A DNA stretch of 64,000 nt. Origin: Cycas panzhihuaensis. Lineage: Eukaryota > Cycadophyta. The notes below the pieces were generated by a model. The model searched no databases. It saw nothing but the letters and a program-made list of their open reading frames with translations, and had not been told where the DNA came from. How positions within the stretch are numbered: the first letter of the stretch is position 1; each line of letters starts with the position of its first letter. Position numbers and translations under genes: made by a program. The stretch is taken from assembly GCA_023213395.1 (NCBI GenBank), contig CM041465.1, positions 43,655,741 through 43,719,740 on the forward strand, written 5' to 3'. Shown here in pieces: positions 24,194 through 35,881 of the stretch.

Positions 24194-25096
24194 ATGGCTG
24201 CTTTAAACATGCTTAATGAATGCACAATCAAATTGATAGGATAAGAGAATTATTAAAATTGGAAGAAACAAACACAAAACCTCTTAAAGATGAATGAACT
24301 TTGGGGCTATGTTTCTAGCAGAATTCCTTTACCTAAATCAATGGAGATTGATGGTGGTGTTGTTGATCCTGATGCTGATTATGTTGCTACTTGGGAGGCC
24401 AAGGATGAAATAGCCTTGGCATTTTTACATATGGTTATTGATGTGAATGTTGATCAAAACATTTCAAATGTTAAAACATCTAAGGAAGCTTGAGACATTT
24501 TGTCCTCTTTGTATGAAGTCGAGATGAATCTCACATTTTGTTGGTTAAAGCAAAACTTTATTCTATAAAGTATGTAAAGCCTATGTCAACATTTCTTGCT
24601 TCTATTACAGAAATTTGTAATGAATTAAATACTTTAGGCAAACTTGCTTCTAGGGATGAGCTTGTAACCACCACTATTTGAGCTTTGCCTAAAGATTTCA
24701 ATGGTTTCATTTCATCTGTCACACGGGATGGCTCTCTTTCTGGCATGTCCTTCAATCAACTTGAGAGCTTATTACTTCAAGAGGAGCAAATTTATGAGAA
24801 AGAAAATGATGATGGTGCATCTACTTCAGGAGCTTTCACGGCCAAGTTGAAGGCCAAGCAGACTCCCAAACTTTCACTTACTAAATAATTTGGGAATATG
24901 ACCATTGGCACCTCAAAAGCCAATGTTATTTGTCATTATTGTGGCAATGTTGGCCACATAGCTCCTGATTGTCGCAAGAAGAAAACCGACCTTCAGCATA
25001 CACATCACCGGCAACCACATCAGCAACATCAGAGGCAACAGTAGCCACGCTAGCTCCAAAGAATAGCGCCGATTTCAACAATAAAGACTATCCCCC
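24194..25096 (+). pseudogene. Copia C gag
   Basis: The ATG at 24194 opens MAALNMLNECTIKLIG, as in copia D. The gag core contains VATWEAKDEIALAFLHM and NISNVKTSKEA. A zinc knuckle CHYCGNVGHIAPDC (CX2CX4HX4C, intact) lies at 24931-24972 and is followed by a His/Gln-rich tail. Stops at about 24242, 24491 and 24679 and a frameshift near 24520 break the frame. Several of the stops look like Trp (TGG) or Gln (CAG) codons changed to TAG/TGA. Gag would assemble the virus-like particle. Confidence 0.88.
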
Positions 25097-26935
25097 TTGA
25101 CCAAATCGAGGTGCATATCAAGGAGGTCAAAGAGGAAGGGGGGTTTCAGAGGTGGCAATCAATGCCACACAAATCAGTTTGCAGAAGAGGATAAGCTACT
25201 TTGTGCTTATCACACTTCAGATGTTGATCAAACTTGGATCATTGACTCAGGGGCATCACGTCACATGACTGGAAGTGAAAAACTTCTTTATGACATCAAA
25301 GAAGGAAATGGTAAATCAGTAACTTTTGACAACAATGAATCAGTACAGATTCCTGGTATAGGCAAAGTTGCCTCATTTCATTCTTATTCAAATCCTTCTT
25401 CAACATTTCCCAATGGTAATGCTTACTACATTCCTTCCATGGAGAAGAGTTTGCTATCTATTAGCCAATTGGACAAGCAATCGATGAGCATTTTGTTTAA
25501 AAATGAGAAATGTGTCATCAGTGATAAGCATGATCAAGTTGTAGCCATTGGTCAGGAAGACCATGGCATTTATAAGTTGGATGTAAATAACATAACTCCT
25601 GATTCTGTTTACTCTGTCATGCCATCATCAACAAAGATGCAACTTTGGCATCATCGTCTAGGCCACTTGAGTCTAGACAATATCAAGTTGATGATAAACA
25701 AGAACATGGTGAATGGACTTCCAAAGCTGTATGGTTCAAAATGCCTTTGTGAAGCTCGTATAATAGGGACATATAGATTGCCTTTTCCTAAAGGCAAAGC
25801 ATGGCGTGCATCATATCCTTTGCAGTTGATACATTCTGATTTATGTGGACCTATGTCCACAACATCTTTTGGAGGAGCATTGTACTACATCTCTTTCATA
25901 AACGATTTCTCTCACAAAGTTTGGGTTTACTTCCTCAAGCAAAAGTCTGAAGAATTCCAGAAGTTCAAGGAATTCAAGCTTGAAGTAGAGAATGAATCTA
26001 GCTATACAATCAAAATTCTAAGGTCAGATAATGGAGGTGAATTCATTTCAAAAGAATTCACCGAATTGTGCAAGGATAATGGCATTCGGAGACAGCTCAC
26101 TATTCCTCATACTCCTCAACAAAACGGAGTCTCTGTACGTATGAATAGAACTTTGGCAAACAAAGCCAAAGCTATGATGCATGCAAAAGAACTCACACGA
26201 GCATATTGGGCAGAAGCATTCCACACAGCTGCTTATGTGGCAAATCAGAGTCCTACTTCAGCAATCACCGACATCACAACAGAAGAAGCATGGTCTGGCA
26301 AAAAGCCTACCGTCAATCATTTAAGGACATTTGGGTGCACTGCATGCATGCATATCCCCAATCAGCAAAGATCTAAGCTAGACAAACATAGTCTAAAATG
26401 TATCTTTGTAGGCTATGCCACTCATAGTAAAGCTTACAAGTTATATGATCCTATTGGGAAGAAAATGCATCTCTCAAGAGATGTAATCTCTATTGAAGAA
26501 AAACATAAGGAGTTGGAATCTGCATCCATCCAACCTCCTCTTGATAAAGGCAAAAAGATTGTTGAGGCTTTCCTTCCCTCTCAATCTTCCACATCACGTA
26601 CATCATCTACACCAGTTGGATCGTCTACATCATCAGATACTACTCCACTTGATCTTAGCACATCTTCTTTTGATCCATCACTCAGACCAGAAGACATTGA
26701 GGTTCAAGTCACATCAATTAAAAATTTGCCAAAATGGTTTACACAAACTATTCAAGACACCCAGATTATTGAAAGAAAACGTCCATCAAAATATAGGCAG
26801 CAAACCAATTATGCACTTATGGCTGATGTGCTTTGTGTTGATGAGCCCTCCACCTTCGAGGAGGCATCTCAAAATGACAATTGGAAAGTTGCTATGGATG
26901 AAGAAATCCATTCTATTGAAAAGAATGGAACATGA
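25097..26935 (+). pseudogene. Copia C protease-integrase (long open frame, catalytic Glu lost)
   Basis: This 612-codon frame is the longest in the window. The aspartic protease motif WIIDSGASRHMTG is at residues 49-61. The gag-pre-integrase domain has LWHHRLGHLSLDNI, but the zinc finger is damaged: CLCEA-R replaces CxxC. The integrase core has HSDLCGP (Asp) and RSDNGGEF (Asp), but the third catalytic residue, Glu of GVAERMN, is Val (GVSVRMN, codon 26135-26137). The C-terminal integrase region (EEAWSGKKPTVNHLRTFGC ... LSRDVI), a Ser/Thr-rich linker and the RT entry follow. The frame ends at a stop in place of the Trp that begins the RT TW-L motif. Confidence 0.92.
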
Positions 26936-28359
26936 GATTTGGTAGAATTGCCTAAGCATAAACAGGTAATCAGTTGCAAATAGGTCTACAAGACCAAATT
27001 CCATTATGATGGTACACTTAAGCGACGAAAGGCCTGACATGTTACAAAGGGTTTCAAACAAAAAGAAGGCATTGACTATGTAGAGACTTTTGCACCTGTT
27101 GCCAATATGAACACCATCAAACTAATATTGGCCTTAGCTACTCAATGCAAATGGCCAGCTTATTAGATGGATGTGAAGATCGCCTTTCTCAATGGCAATC
27201 TTCAGGAGGAGGTATATTTGGAGCAACCTCCTGGTTACAAAGTACAAGGCAAGGAGCACTTGGTTTGTCGCCCGAAAAAGGCTTTGTATGGCTTGAAACA
27301 AGCTCCTCGTGCATGGTACTCAAAAATCGATGATTACTTTTTGAGACATGGTTTTCATCGATCCACATCAGACCCTAACTTGTATATCAAAGTTGGGAAA
27401 GACCATGCTATCTTTATTGTCTTGTATGTTGATGACTTAGTGATCACTGGTAATGACACTAAGATGATACAAAATCTCTAAGATGATTTAAAGAGAAGTT
27501 TCGAGATGACAGATCTTGGACTTCTACATTAGTTTTTAGGTTTTGAGGTATGACAATAGCCAGGCTCTATCTTCATATCCCAAGAAAAATATTCTTGGGA
27601 CATTTTGCAGCGATTCAAGATGCATGACTGCAAACCTGCACCAACGCCTATGGAGAATGGAACTAAGCTTACTCTTAATAAGGAAGCTAAACCCGTAGAT
27701 CCTACTCTTTACCAGCAGTTGATTGGTAGCCTCATTTATCTCACCAACACTCGATCGGATATTTCATTTGCAGTTGGGATTTGTTCTAGATACACGTCTC
27801 AACCCAATCAGAAACATTGGAATGCAGTAAAACGCATACTCAAATACATCAAAGGAACATTGCAGCATGGAATTCAGTATGCACATAATGAGGACTTCAT
27901 CTTGGAAGGATTATCAGATTCTGATTAGGCAAGTTGTCAAGATAGCCGAAGATCCACCCCGGGTTACTATTTTACCCTTGGTTCAGGAGTTGTTTGTGGA
28001 GTTGCAAGAAGCAACCCAATGTTACCTTGCCCTCCATTGAAGCAGAGTACAAAGTTGTTGTCAGCACAGCTTGTGAGACTATCTGGCTACGACGGATTCT
28101 TGGGGAGCTTGGACTTGAGCAAAATCACCCCACCAAGATATATTGTGACAATCAAAGTGTACTCAAGTTGGCCAAGGATCCAGTCTTTCACGCACGGACC
28201 AAACACATCGAGGTTCATCGTCACTTCATCAGAGAGCATGTACAGAATGGTGAGATCAACCTCCAGTATAGACCTACAGAGGAGCAGATAGCAGATATCT
28301 TTACCAAGCCTCTTGGTAGAGAAAAATTTGTAAAATTTAGAGATGGTCTTGGCATCTGA
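26936..28359 (+). pseudogene. Copia C reverse transcriptase and RNase H
   Basis: RT begins near 26940 (VELPKHKQ). QMDVKxAFLNG, EEVYLEQPPGY and KKALYGLKQAPRAWY are at 27160-27310, and the catalytic YVDD at about 27425-27436 is intact (LYVDDLVITG). Stops replace Trp at 26981, Gln at about 27163 and Trp at about 27926, with others near 27478, 27528 and 27550. RNase H is at 27994-28359 and ends ADIFTKPLGREKFVKFRD, the common copia C-terminus. A frameshift separates the RT and RNase H parts. Confidence 0.9.
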
Positions 28360-28386
28360 CTTAACATTGCAAACAGTAAGGGGGGG

Positions 28387-28942
28387 TGTTAAACCTTATG
28401 TTTACATGTTAAATATGTACTTTATTCACTTTATTCTTTCACTCATTATTTTGTACTCTATGAGGTGACTTATCGCTTAAGTGATAAAATGCACACCCAC
28501 ATTCCTCCTAATGACATAACATTGTAACTAAAGGGTCAAATGGACCCTCATGCATCTTTGTTCACTTGACAGCCCAAAAGGACACATGTCCTTCATGCAT
28601 GACATGCAAGACATGCATTGCATGTAGCTTGGATGTTTGCCACTTGTCAAACATCAAACGCTGTTAGGTAACCTCAGTTTCTCTATATATTAAGACCTCT
28701 CCTCATGTCTCACATATAGAGTTGGAGTGTAATGTTATGCTATCAGTTTTCTAATCAACTGGTATTCCTTCGGAGTTGGACTAATTCCTTCTCCTTATAC
28801 TTTGGTATCATCTTGCTCCTTTGATCTTGGTCTTGCTTATCTTTTAGTTATGCTCTTATGCTTTCTAGAACTAGAGTGAACTATCTTCATGATCTTGGAT
28901 TTTATTGGTCTTAGGCATTCTTATCCTTTGGCCTTATCAATA
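28387..28942 (+). repeat. 3' LTR of copia C with preceding purine tract
   Basis: 556 bp, paired with 21159-21710. AAGGGGGG at 28379-28386 is the polypurine tract. The right end reads TTATCAATA, where the 5' copy has TTATCAACA. The palindrome at 28470-28487 has one change. Confidence 0.95.
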
Positions 28943-28947
28943 ATTCT

Positions 28948-29142
28948 CTCCAAAATGATTTACAAATGAGGGAGGCTCTTTATTTATAACCTTCAAACCC
29001 AACTTTTAAATTTTTCCTCCAAAAAACTGACTTCATAATAAAATAAATTAAATGGTTTTTCTTTTAATTCTACCAAAAACTGACTTCACCATAATAAATT
29101 CCCCATATAAAAACCGACTTCTTTTATTTTAGGAATGCTAGA
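28948..29142 (-). repeat. 3' LTR of H, right part
   Basis: Continues the H LTR after copia C and ends AATGCTAGA; the purine tract (plus strand ATTCCCCTCCCC) follows. Confidence 0.92.
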
Positions 29143-30600
29143 ATTCCCCTCCCCTTAAAATGATAATTTGCCCTCGAAGCATTGAAAATTGCTTGTAGCT
29201 CGGTCTAATATGTCAACTGCCTCCTACTAGATCTTGGAGGTCATGAAGATTTGGCTCGATCTTGCGTCTTCTATGAAACTTTGCTAATAGGCGTCTTGTA
29301 TTTGTCGATGTTTGTTCCTGTGACCAAGTGCATGTTGTATCTTGTTCTGCATCAGGAGGATCTTGGAACCTATGAGGTGTTTCAACTGTCTTGTCCTGGT
29401 CTTGCCTTGTGTTTGCATATTTTGTTTTCAAATGAAATGGTTTATGGAAGGAGAAGTGGGGATTTTGTGAAAAGAATTGATCGCAAGGGTCATGGATTGA
29501 CGATTGCTTATTGTGAAAAGGAGAAAAAAGGTGGAATTATGAATTGAGATCAAGCATAGATTTGAAGGTATAGGAAGAAAGGATAAATTTTGGAATCTGC
29601 CTTGGATGGAGATGAGAATTTGTGCAAGTTTTGTTGGGCCACAACACCTTTTAGGATAGAAGGATGGATGGGGAATTAGCAATAGACGTTCTTTATGAAA
29701 AAAGAGCTTTAATGGGATTTTAGGAATAGTATTCAAACATAAGAAAAGATTTAACGAAAAAAGACAATATTGATAATATGGAATGGAAGGGGGTTAGGAA
29801 AAGTTAGATGATGTTTTGTAAGGGGTAATACTAAGAGATGAAACTTGATGAACAAATTGAAGTTGTAGAGTATCCTATTGAGGATGGTCTATAGGGGTTG
29901 AAGGAATACGTAAATAAAGAGATGAACTAGGGTTACAGAGAGGAATTGGGATTTGACCTACGAAAAAAACTAGAGTTGAGGAAATTATGATTATGGCTAA
30001 CTATGGGATTTGGAAAAGAAAATTTTGCTATAGCTACTGAGCGAGGAAAAGAGAGAGAACAAATAATGCTACCAAAAGGAATGTGCATGCATAACACAGG
30101 ACCACTGAGTACCTTGCATGTAGCTTGTTGAGATTCTTCTTCAGGGTCTACTTGTTCTTCATTGTCTCCACGCTGCCCGTATGAAACTTCACTTTGTATT
30201 TCTTCTTTGATATTGTATGAAGATTGTTCTGTTGCTTGTGTCTACTTCAAGTCTTCTATGTAGTCGTGTTGTTCCTTCTCTAGAATCTCCTCATTAATAG
30301 TTTCTTCTTCCTATCCTTTCTCTTATGCTCGAGTCATATCTTGCTTATGCCTCTTGAAAGCTGTGATAGCCACATCTGAAAACTAGTACCATAGGAAAAG
30401 TTCTTTAGCCCAATTAATAAACCACTCATAAGCTTGTCCATTTAATATCATTTATAATATTTGTCCATACTCTTCAAATTCTGTATCAGGCATGGATTTG
30501 AAATCTTCTATCCACTTTTTTATGTCATCGTAGCTCTTCAAATTAAAAAAAATTCTCCATTTTTCTTATTCAATGAAGGCTTTACTTTGATGATTAAAAT
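29143..30600 (-). pseudogene. H internal region: gag-like reading only
   Basis: On the minus strand, 30560-30110 reads WIEDFKS ... ILNGQAYEWFINWAKE, then an acidic stretch (EEETINEEILEKEQHDYIEDL ... EESQQATCK). This resembles the capsid and acidic tail of a gypsy gag. A U-rich stretch of about 0.6 kb without a good frame follows (30100-29500). A short basic reading (29431-29213, RRLLAKFHRRRKIEPNLHDLQDL) then ends in an ILRGGE-type C-terminus at the purine tract. The same layout recurs in G. No polymerase domain is seen, so it would depend on another gypsy element. Confidence 0.7.
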
Positions 30601-31423
30601 CTATGTTCTCTGTTGGTCAAAACTATCTCATATGCCCACTCGTTACGAACATCTCTAAACCAAGAACCCAACGGTTCAGATGGCACTACAATCCGGTACC
30701 TAAAGTTGGAGTTATGGACAAAAACGTCCAAGTACCCCCTTAAAAAAATTAACTTAAAAAAAATTTGTAAACCCTTTTTTTCTTATACTTAGCCCTTGAT
30801 CATATAATCATACCTATCATATCCATGTGGCCCAAGGGCGGGCTTGAAATTAAAATCAAAACTAATTACATGTATGAATCTATAGAAAAAATAATTTTTT
30901 TAATCTTGATAATACAGCGTAGATTTGATTCCTAAATCAACTTTGACTTTGGATTCGCGTTGGAGGTGGCTATATACTTCCAAAATCGAAAATCAAATCA
31001 TATGCGAATCGATTTACTCAACAATTCCACGAAATTCTTCCAGCAATGATAACAAACTCCCATTTCAGCGGAAGAGCTTGACCCTTGTATAACTTGGGCT
31101 AGGTCTTCGTCCCGCTTCCAGCCTTTAAGTTGAACGCAAGTAGTCTCATCTCAAGCTTACCATCATACACTCCGTTTAGATTCTGTTGCTGCGTTATCTA
31201 CCGATGTTAGTGTGTCTTTGATGGTGCTGGTATCATAAATGTCCTCCAATGGCGTGAAGTGTCTACAGTTGGTGCACCTCTGATGGATTGTGATTCAGAT
31301 ACGCCTGCTATTGTCACTTGCTTTTGGATTTTTTTTTTTTTTTTTTTACACATGGAAGTTCGAGTGGTGATGGAAATCTCGCTAGTCTTTCGTAGACTAC
31401 ACCTGATACAACTGCGCGTGATA
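30601..31423. other. Unexplained block inside H
   Basis: This differs from the matching place in G, so it is extra. It includes a more GC-balanced part (31030-31325) and a run of 19 T (31329-31347), which on the minus strand would be an A tail. No LTR, domain or terminal repeat is evident. A retroposed or captured host fragment is possible. Confidence 0.4.
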
Positions 31424-31983
31424 TATAGCAATCTTACAGAAATCTTCTAAGAAATTTTACAAAAATAGACAAAATGGCCACCAAATGCACTTGCCAAATA
31501 ATCAATCAAGAGAGTAATGATACAAAATTACTTGAATACTTATAACATACAAATATAAAACGGTAGAAAATGAATGTAAGCTGAATAGATACAAGGTTAC
31601 CAAAAGATCTTGCAAATTACTGATGATAAGAATCCCTCTTCGAGGCAAGGATCCCTCCACAAAGCTCCTCAAAAGCGCTGAAAATACTGCAGTCCAAGAC
31701 TTCTCTGATGATGCCAAAATGAGGTTGCAAATCCTTCTTAAATAGGCGGCCAAAAGATAGTAATAGAAGTCAGCGAGAAAAGAGGGATAAACCTGCTCAA
31801 AACTAATACTAGAAGTCGGCTAGAACTCCTCCAAAAGCTTGCAAGCTAAAAACTTTAAACGGTCATAACTTTTGATACAAATGTCAGAATTAGCTTTCGT
31901 TTGGACCATTGGAATCGTCGTTCAGAGCTCTTTGATTTGAATGGTTATATGGTATAGTTTTGACCATATTTTAGAATGCTACA
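31424..31983 (-). repeat. Left LTR of the G tandem
   Basis: Begins TATAGCAATC (TG changed to TA) and ends AGAATGCTACA. It has the CCCTCTTCGAGGCAAGG block near 31636. Its last 120 bases closely resemble the Gy-B LTR (GATGTCxGAATTxxCTTTCG). Confidence 0.9.
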
Positions 31984-33568
31984 ATTCCCCTCCCCTTAAA
32001 ATAATACTTCATCCTTGAAGTATTGAGAAATGCTTATAGCTTAGTCTAATCTTCCAACCACCTCCTGCTAAATCCTATAGGTCATGAAGATTTGGTCGGA
32101 TCTTACGTCTTCTATGGAGCTTTGTTAGCAGGCATCTTGAATTTGCTAATATTTGTTCCTAGGGCTAGGTACATGTTGTATCTTGTTCTGCATCAGGAGT
32201 ATCCTGGGACTTGTGAGGTGTCTCAACTATGTTGTCCTAGTCTTGCCTTGTGTTTGCACATTGTGATTTCAAATCAAATGGTTTATAGAAGGAGAAATGA
32301 GGATTTTGTAAAAGAAATTGATCATAAGGGTCTTGGATTGATGATCGCTTATTGTGAAAAAGAAAAGAAAAGGTGGAATTATGAACTGAGATCAAGCATA
32401 ACTTTGAAGGTATAGGAAGAGAGGATAAATTTTGGAATATGCCTTGGATGGAGATGAAAATTTGTGCAAGTTTTGTTGGACCACAACATTTTTTGCGGGA
32501 GAGAGATAGAGACAGGGAATCAACAATAGATGTTCTTTATGAAAGAAATGTTCTAATAGGTTTTTAGGAATGGTATTTAGACAAAAGAAAATATTTAACG
32601 GAAAAAAACAATATTGATGATATGAAATTAAAGCGATTTGGGAAAAGCCGAACAGGGTATTGTAAGGGGTAATACTAAGAGATGAAACATGAAAAACAGA
32701 TTGAAGTTGTAGAGTATCTTGTCGAGGATGATCTATAGGGGGTGAAAGAGTATGTGAGTGAAGGGATGAACTAGGGTTACAAAGAGGAATTGGGATTTGA
32801 CCTATGAAAAAACTAAAGTTAAGGGAATTATGATTATGGCTAACTACGGGATTTGAAAAAGAAACTTTTGAGCAAGGAAAGTTGAGAGGATAAATAATGC
32901 TACCAAAAGAAATGTGCATATGTAACACAAGACTACTGAGTACCTTGCATGTAGCTTGTTGAGATTCTCCTTTGAAGTCTACTTATTCTTCGTTGTCCTC
33001 ATGTTGCCCCTAAGAAACTTCACTTTGTATTTCTTCTTTGATATTGTCTAGAGACTGTTCTATTGCATGTGTCTGCTTCAAGTCTTCTATGTAGTCATGT
33101 TATTCCTTCTCTAGAATCTCCTCATTAATAGTTTCTTCTTCCTATCCTTCCTCTTCTACTCGAGTCATACCTTGCTTATGCCTCGTGAAAGTTGTGATAG
33201 CCACTTCTGAAAACTAGTACCATAGAAAAGGTTCTTTAACCCAATTAATGAACCACTCATAAGCTTGTCCGTTCAATATCATTTCTAATATTGGTCCATA
33301 CTCTTCAAATTTTCTGTCAAACGTGAACTCGAAATCTTCTATCCATTTTTTTCATGCCCCCATAATCCTCCAAATTAAAAGAATCTATCTCCATTTTTTT
33401 TCCTCAGGCTTTATATGTTCCAAGTGTTCTTCCCATGTTTTGTTATAGATCAAGATATCGTCAAAGAAAACCAATACGAATCGCCTCATAGTGTGTTTTA
33501 ATATTGAATCAACATTTTTGAGCTTTTATCTCTGCCCTTTCCCTTCGAAACAAAGCTTTGATACCACT
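31984..33568 (-). pseudogene. G internal region: gag-like reading with an RT scrap
   Basis: This short internal region (about 1.6 kb) is homologous to 29143-30600. Minus-strand reading from the primer site (33555-33566, TGGTATCAAAGC) first gives an RT fragment ([20 protein letters not shown], about 33500-33420). It then passes to a gag-like piece (KKWIEDFEF ... ILNGQAYEWFINWVKE) and an acidic stretch, the U-rich segment and the ILRGGE end. The RT catalytic motif has thus moved to the 5' side of gag, which looks like a deletion joint. Stops are mostly TAG. A stem-loop at 32003-32024 precedes the purine tract. Confidence 0.75.
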
Positions 33569-34037
33569 TGTAGCAATCTTATAGAAATCTTCTAAGAAAT
33601 TTTACAAAAATAGACAAAAATGACTACCAAATGCACTTGCCAAATAATCAATCAAGAGAGTAATGATACAAAATTACTTGAATACTTATAATATACAAAT
33701 ATAAAATGGTATGAAATGAATGTAAACTGAATAGATACAAGGTTACCAAAAGATCCCGCAAATTACTGATGATAAAGAATCCCTCTTCGAGGCGAGGTTC
33801 CCTCCACAAAGCTCCTCAAAAGGGCCGAAAATACTGCACTCCAAGACTTCTCCAATAATGCCAAAATGAGGCCACCAATCCTCCTTAAATAGGCGGCCAA
33901 AAGATAGTAATAGAAGTTGGCCAGAAAAGAGGGATAAACCTGCTCAAAACTAATACTAGAAGTCGGCCAGAACTCCTCCAAAAACTTGCAGGCTAAAAAC
34001 TTTAAATGGTCATAACTTTTGATACAGATGTCGGAAT
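33569..34037 (-). repeat. Second LTR of the G tandem, left part
   Basis: Begins TGTAGCAATC next to the primer site and is cut at GTCGGAAT by copia F. It continues at 39305. Confidence 0.93.
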
Positions 34038-34245
34038 TGTAAAAGGTAATGTTTTACCTTAGGTTATAATATTTAATGTAAGGGTCATGTACCACCTTTT
34101 TCTCCTTTCTCAAGTTGACAAGTGGCATTACATGGTTGAGCGGTTGCCAATTGTACCCACCTTGTACTTGTATATATATGTACAACGAATCATCAATAAA
34201 ACACATTGAGAGAGTGAATTTGTTCCTCATCAAGGAATTTTTACA
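34038..34245 (+). repeat. 5' LTR of copia F
   Basis: 208 bp, TGTAAAAGG ... TTTTTACA, with a TATATATATG box near 34172 and AATAAA near 34196. Confidence 0.96.
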
Positions 34246-34257
34246 TGGTATCAGAGC
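34246..34257 (+). other. tRNA-iMet primer-binding site of copia F
   Basis: TGGTATCAGAGC directly abuts the LTR. Confidence 0.96.
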
Positions 34258-34934
34258 AGGCCCTTTGGTCCTCCTGCCTGTGAAAGAAGCAAATCTGGGA
34301 TTCATTAAAAGGAGAAGAAGACAAATTGTTATTACAAGAATCTGTTGTGTGAAGACAAAACTATCCAGGCAAATTTGAAAGAAGAATCGTACGATTTTTT
34401 TTGCGATTGTACGGACTTGTACGGACGTCAAAAATCGAAGTCATCAGAATTCGACAAAACTTACCCAGATCGAAGATCGAAGCCTCCTCTACATCTTTCT
34501 CTTCTGTGACAACATCATTCAGAGTCATTTCGACCCAGTTTCAGGCCAAATTATAGGCGTGCAGGTTTGGAGCCTTCTCTCAACGATTTTTTCAACAATT
34601 TCCGATCAAAATCCCTGGTGCAAGTACTCAAATCCTTTCTCATCCCTAGACAAAGGTTTTCAGTGATTCCTTGCATAGATTCGAAGAGATTTTTCTGGAT
34701 TTTTTTTCAAAAACAACAAAAACCCTTGGGCGTCGATTTTCTTCTTCATCTGGCTTTTTCTCTCACATCTGAAGTTCATTCAAGAAAATAATCACAGATC
34801 CGGACACCCATTTGCGAGTTCTTTCATTTAAGACCAATTTCGTCTTATTATTACAATTTCAAGATCTGCATTAAATTCCGTCAGTCGTGATGCATAATTA
34901 AATCCATTTTTTTTGTTCCCAATCGCCCTTAATA

Positions 34935-35881
34935 ATGGCCTCCTCTGCTGGTTCACTGAATGAAAGTGAGAAACTTACAGAAATGAATTTTAGTGTCTGG
35001 AAAATCAAAATTGAAGGATTGTTGAGAGCAAAACGGGCCTGGAAAATCACTACTGGGGATGAAAATGTACCGCCAACGCAACAGATTTGACTAGTTGGGA
35101 GGAAAGGAATAATGTTGTTGTTTCAGTCCTCAAACTCTCGATTTCTGACTCATTACTAGTTTATGTAGATGGCCTAGAAAATGCAAATGAAATATGACAA
35201 GTTATGACTTCAATGTTTAGTAGAAAAAATGAAGCTAGAATTGTGGCATTAAGAGAAGAGCTTTATAAATTGAAAATGAGAGAGGGACAAACTGTATCAG
35301 ATTTCTTAACCAAGTTAACTAGCATTAAAACTGCCATTCTCACAGTAGGAGAGAAGTTAACGGACACAGAACTAATTCATCTGGTGCTCAATAAACTCCC
35401 AACGTCCTTTGATAACATGGTCAATATGTTGACAGGAGGAGGGCATACGGCCACAATGTCTTTTGACACTTTGACAAGACATATGTATGCTCAAGAGCAA
35501 AGAAATCAAAGGTACGAAGAAGAGTCAGAAATTGAAGATGCTCTCATTTGGAAACTTCAGATAGGAGGCAGAGGAAGAGGACAATTTAATTCCAGATCAA
35601 GAGGAAGAACGCCAGCAAGTCACAGGGGACGTTGGACGGAAGGAAAAGGACAAGGAAGAATGATCAACAATCCACCTCGAGATGCGAGAGTATGTTTTAA
35701 CTGCGAAAAACCAAGTCACTTCTCAAGTAACTGTAGGGCTTTTGATGTTTGTTATCACTGTGGCCAAACAAGTCATTATCCCTATCAGTGCTACCGAAGC
35801 GTCTTTGAAGCTGCAGAAAGGAAAATAGCAGGTATTTGGAAATTATGGCAAAGAAAAAGACATACCAGAAGAAGAAATTGA
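34935..35881 (+). pseudogene. Copia F gag with two zinc knuckles
   Basis: The ATG at 34935 opens MASSAGSLNESEKLTEMNFSV, followed by WKIKIEGLL. A frameshift near 35080 and a TGA at about 35197 (probably an old Trp) interrupt it. From 35204 a long frame carries the UBN2 gag core (SRKNEARIVALREELYKLKM), an Arg/Gly-rich stretch (GGRGRGQFNSRSRGR) and two CX2CX4HX4C knuckles, CFNCEKPSHFSSNC and CYHCGQTSHYPYQC, both intact. Two knuckles are also seen in copia E; most copia gags have one. The leader is about 0.7 kb. Confidence 0.92.

Larger units (their letters stand above)
21159..28942 (+). mobile_element. Copia C: full-length Ty1/copia element, inactive
   Basis: 7784 bp with LTRs of 552 and 556 bp, a primer site, a purine tract and ATTCT on both flanks (21154-21158, 28943-28947). 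Order on the plus strand is LTR, leader of about 2.5 kb, gag, protease, integrase, RT, RNase H, LTR. Removing it restores a continuous H LTR. A few dozen differences between its LTRs and scattered stops show age. It belongs to the same family as D, K and the solo LTR at 59574. Confidence 0.95.

Noticed and set aside
29251-29547. A 98-codon plus-strand frame with a related frame at 32092-32415
   Set aside because: Both are antisense to the end of the G/H internal region. The element-strand reading explains the conservation, and a second coding role is not needed.
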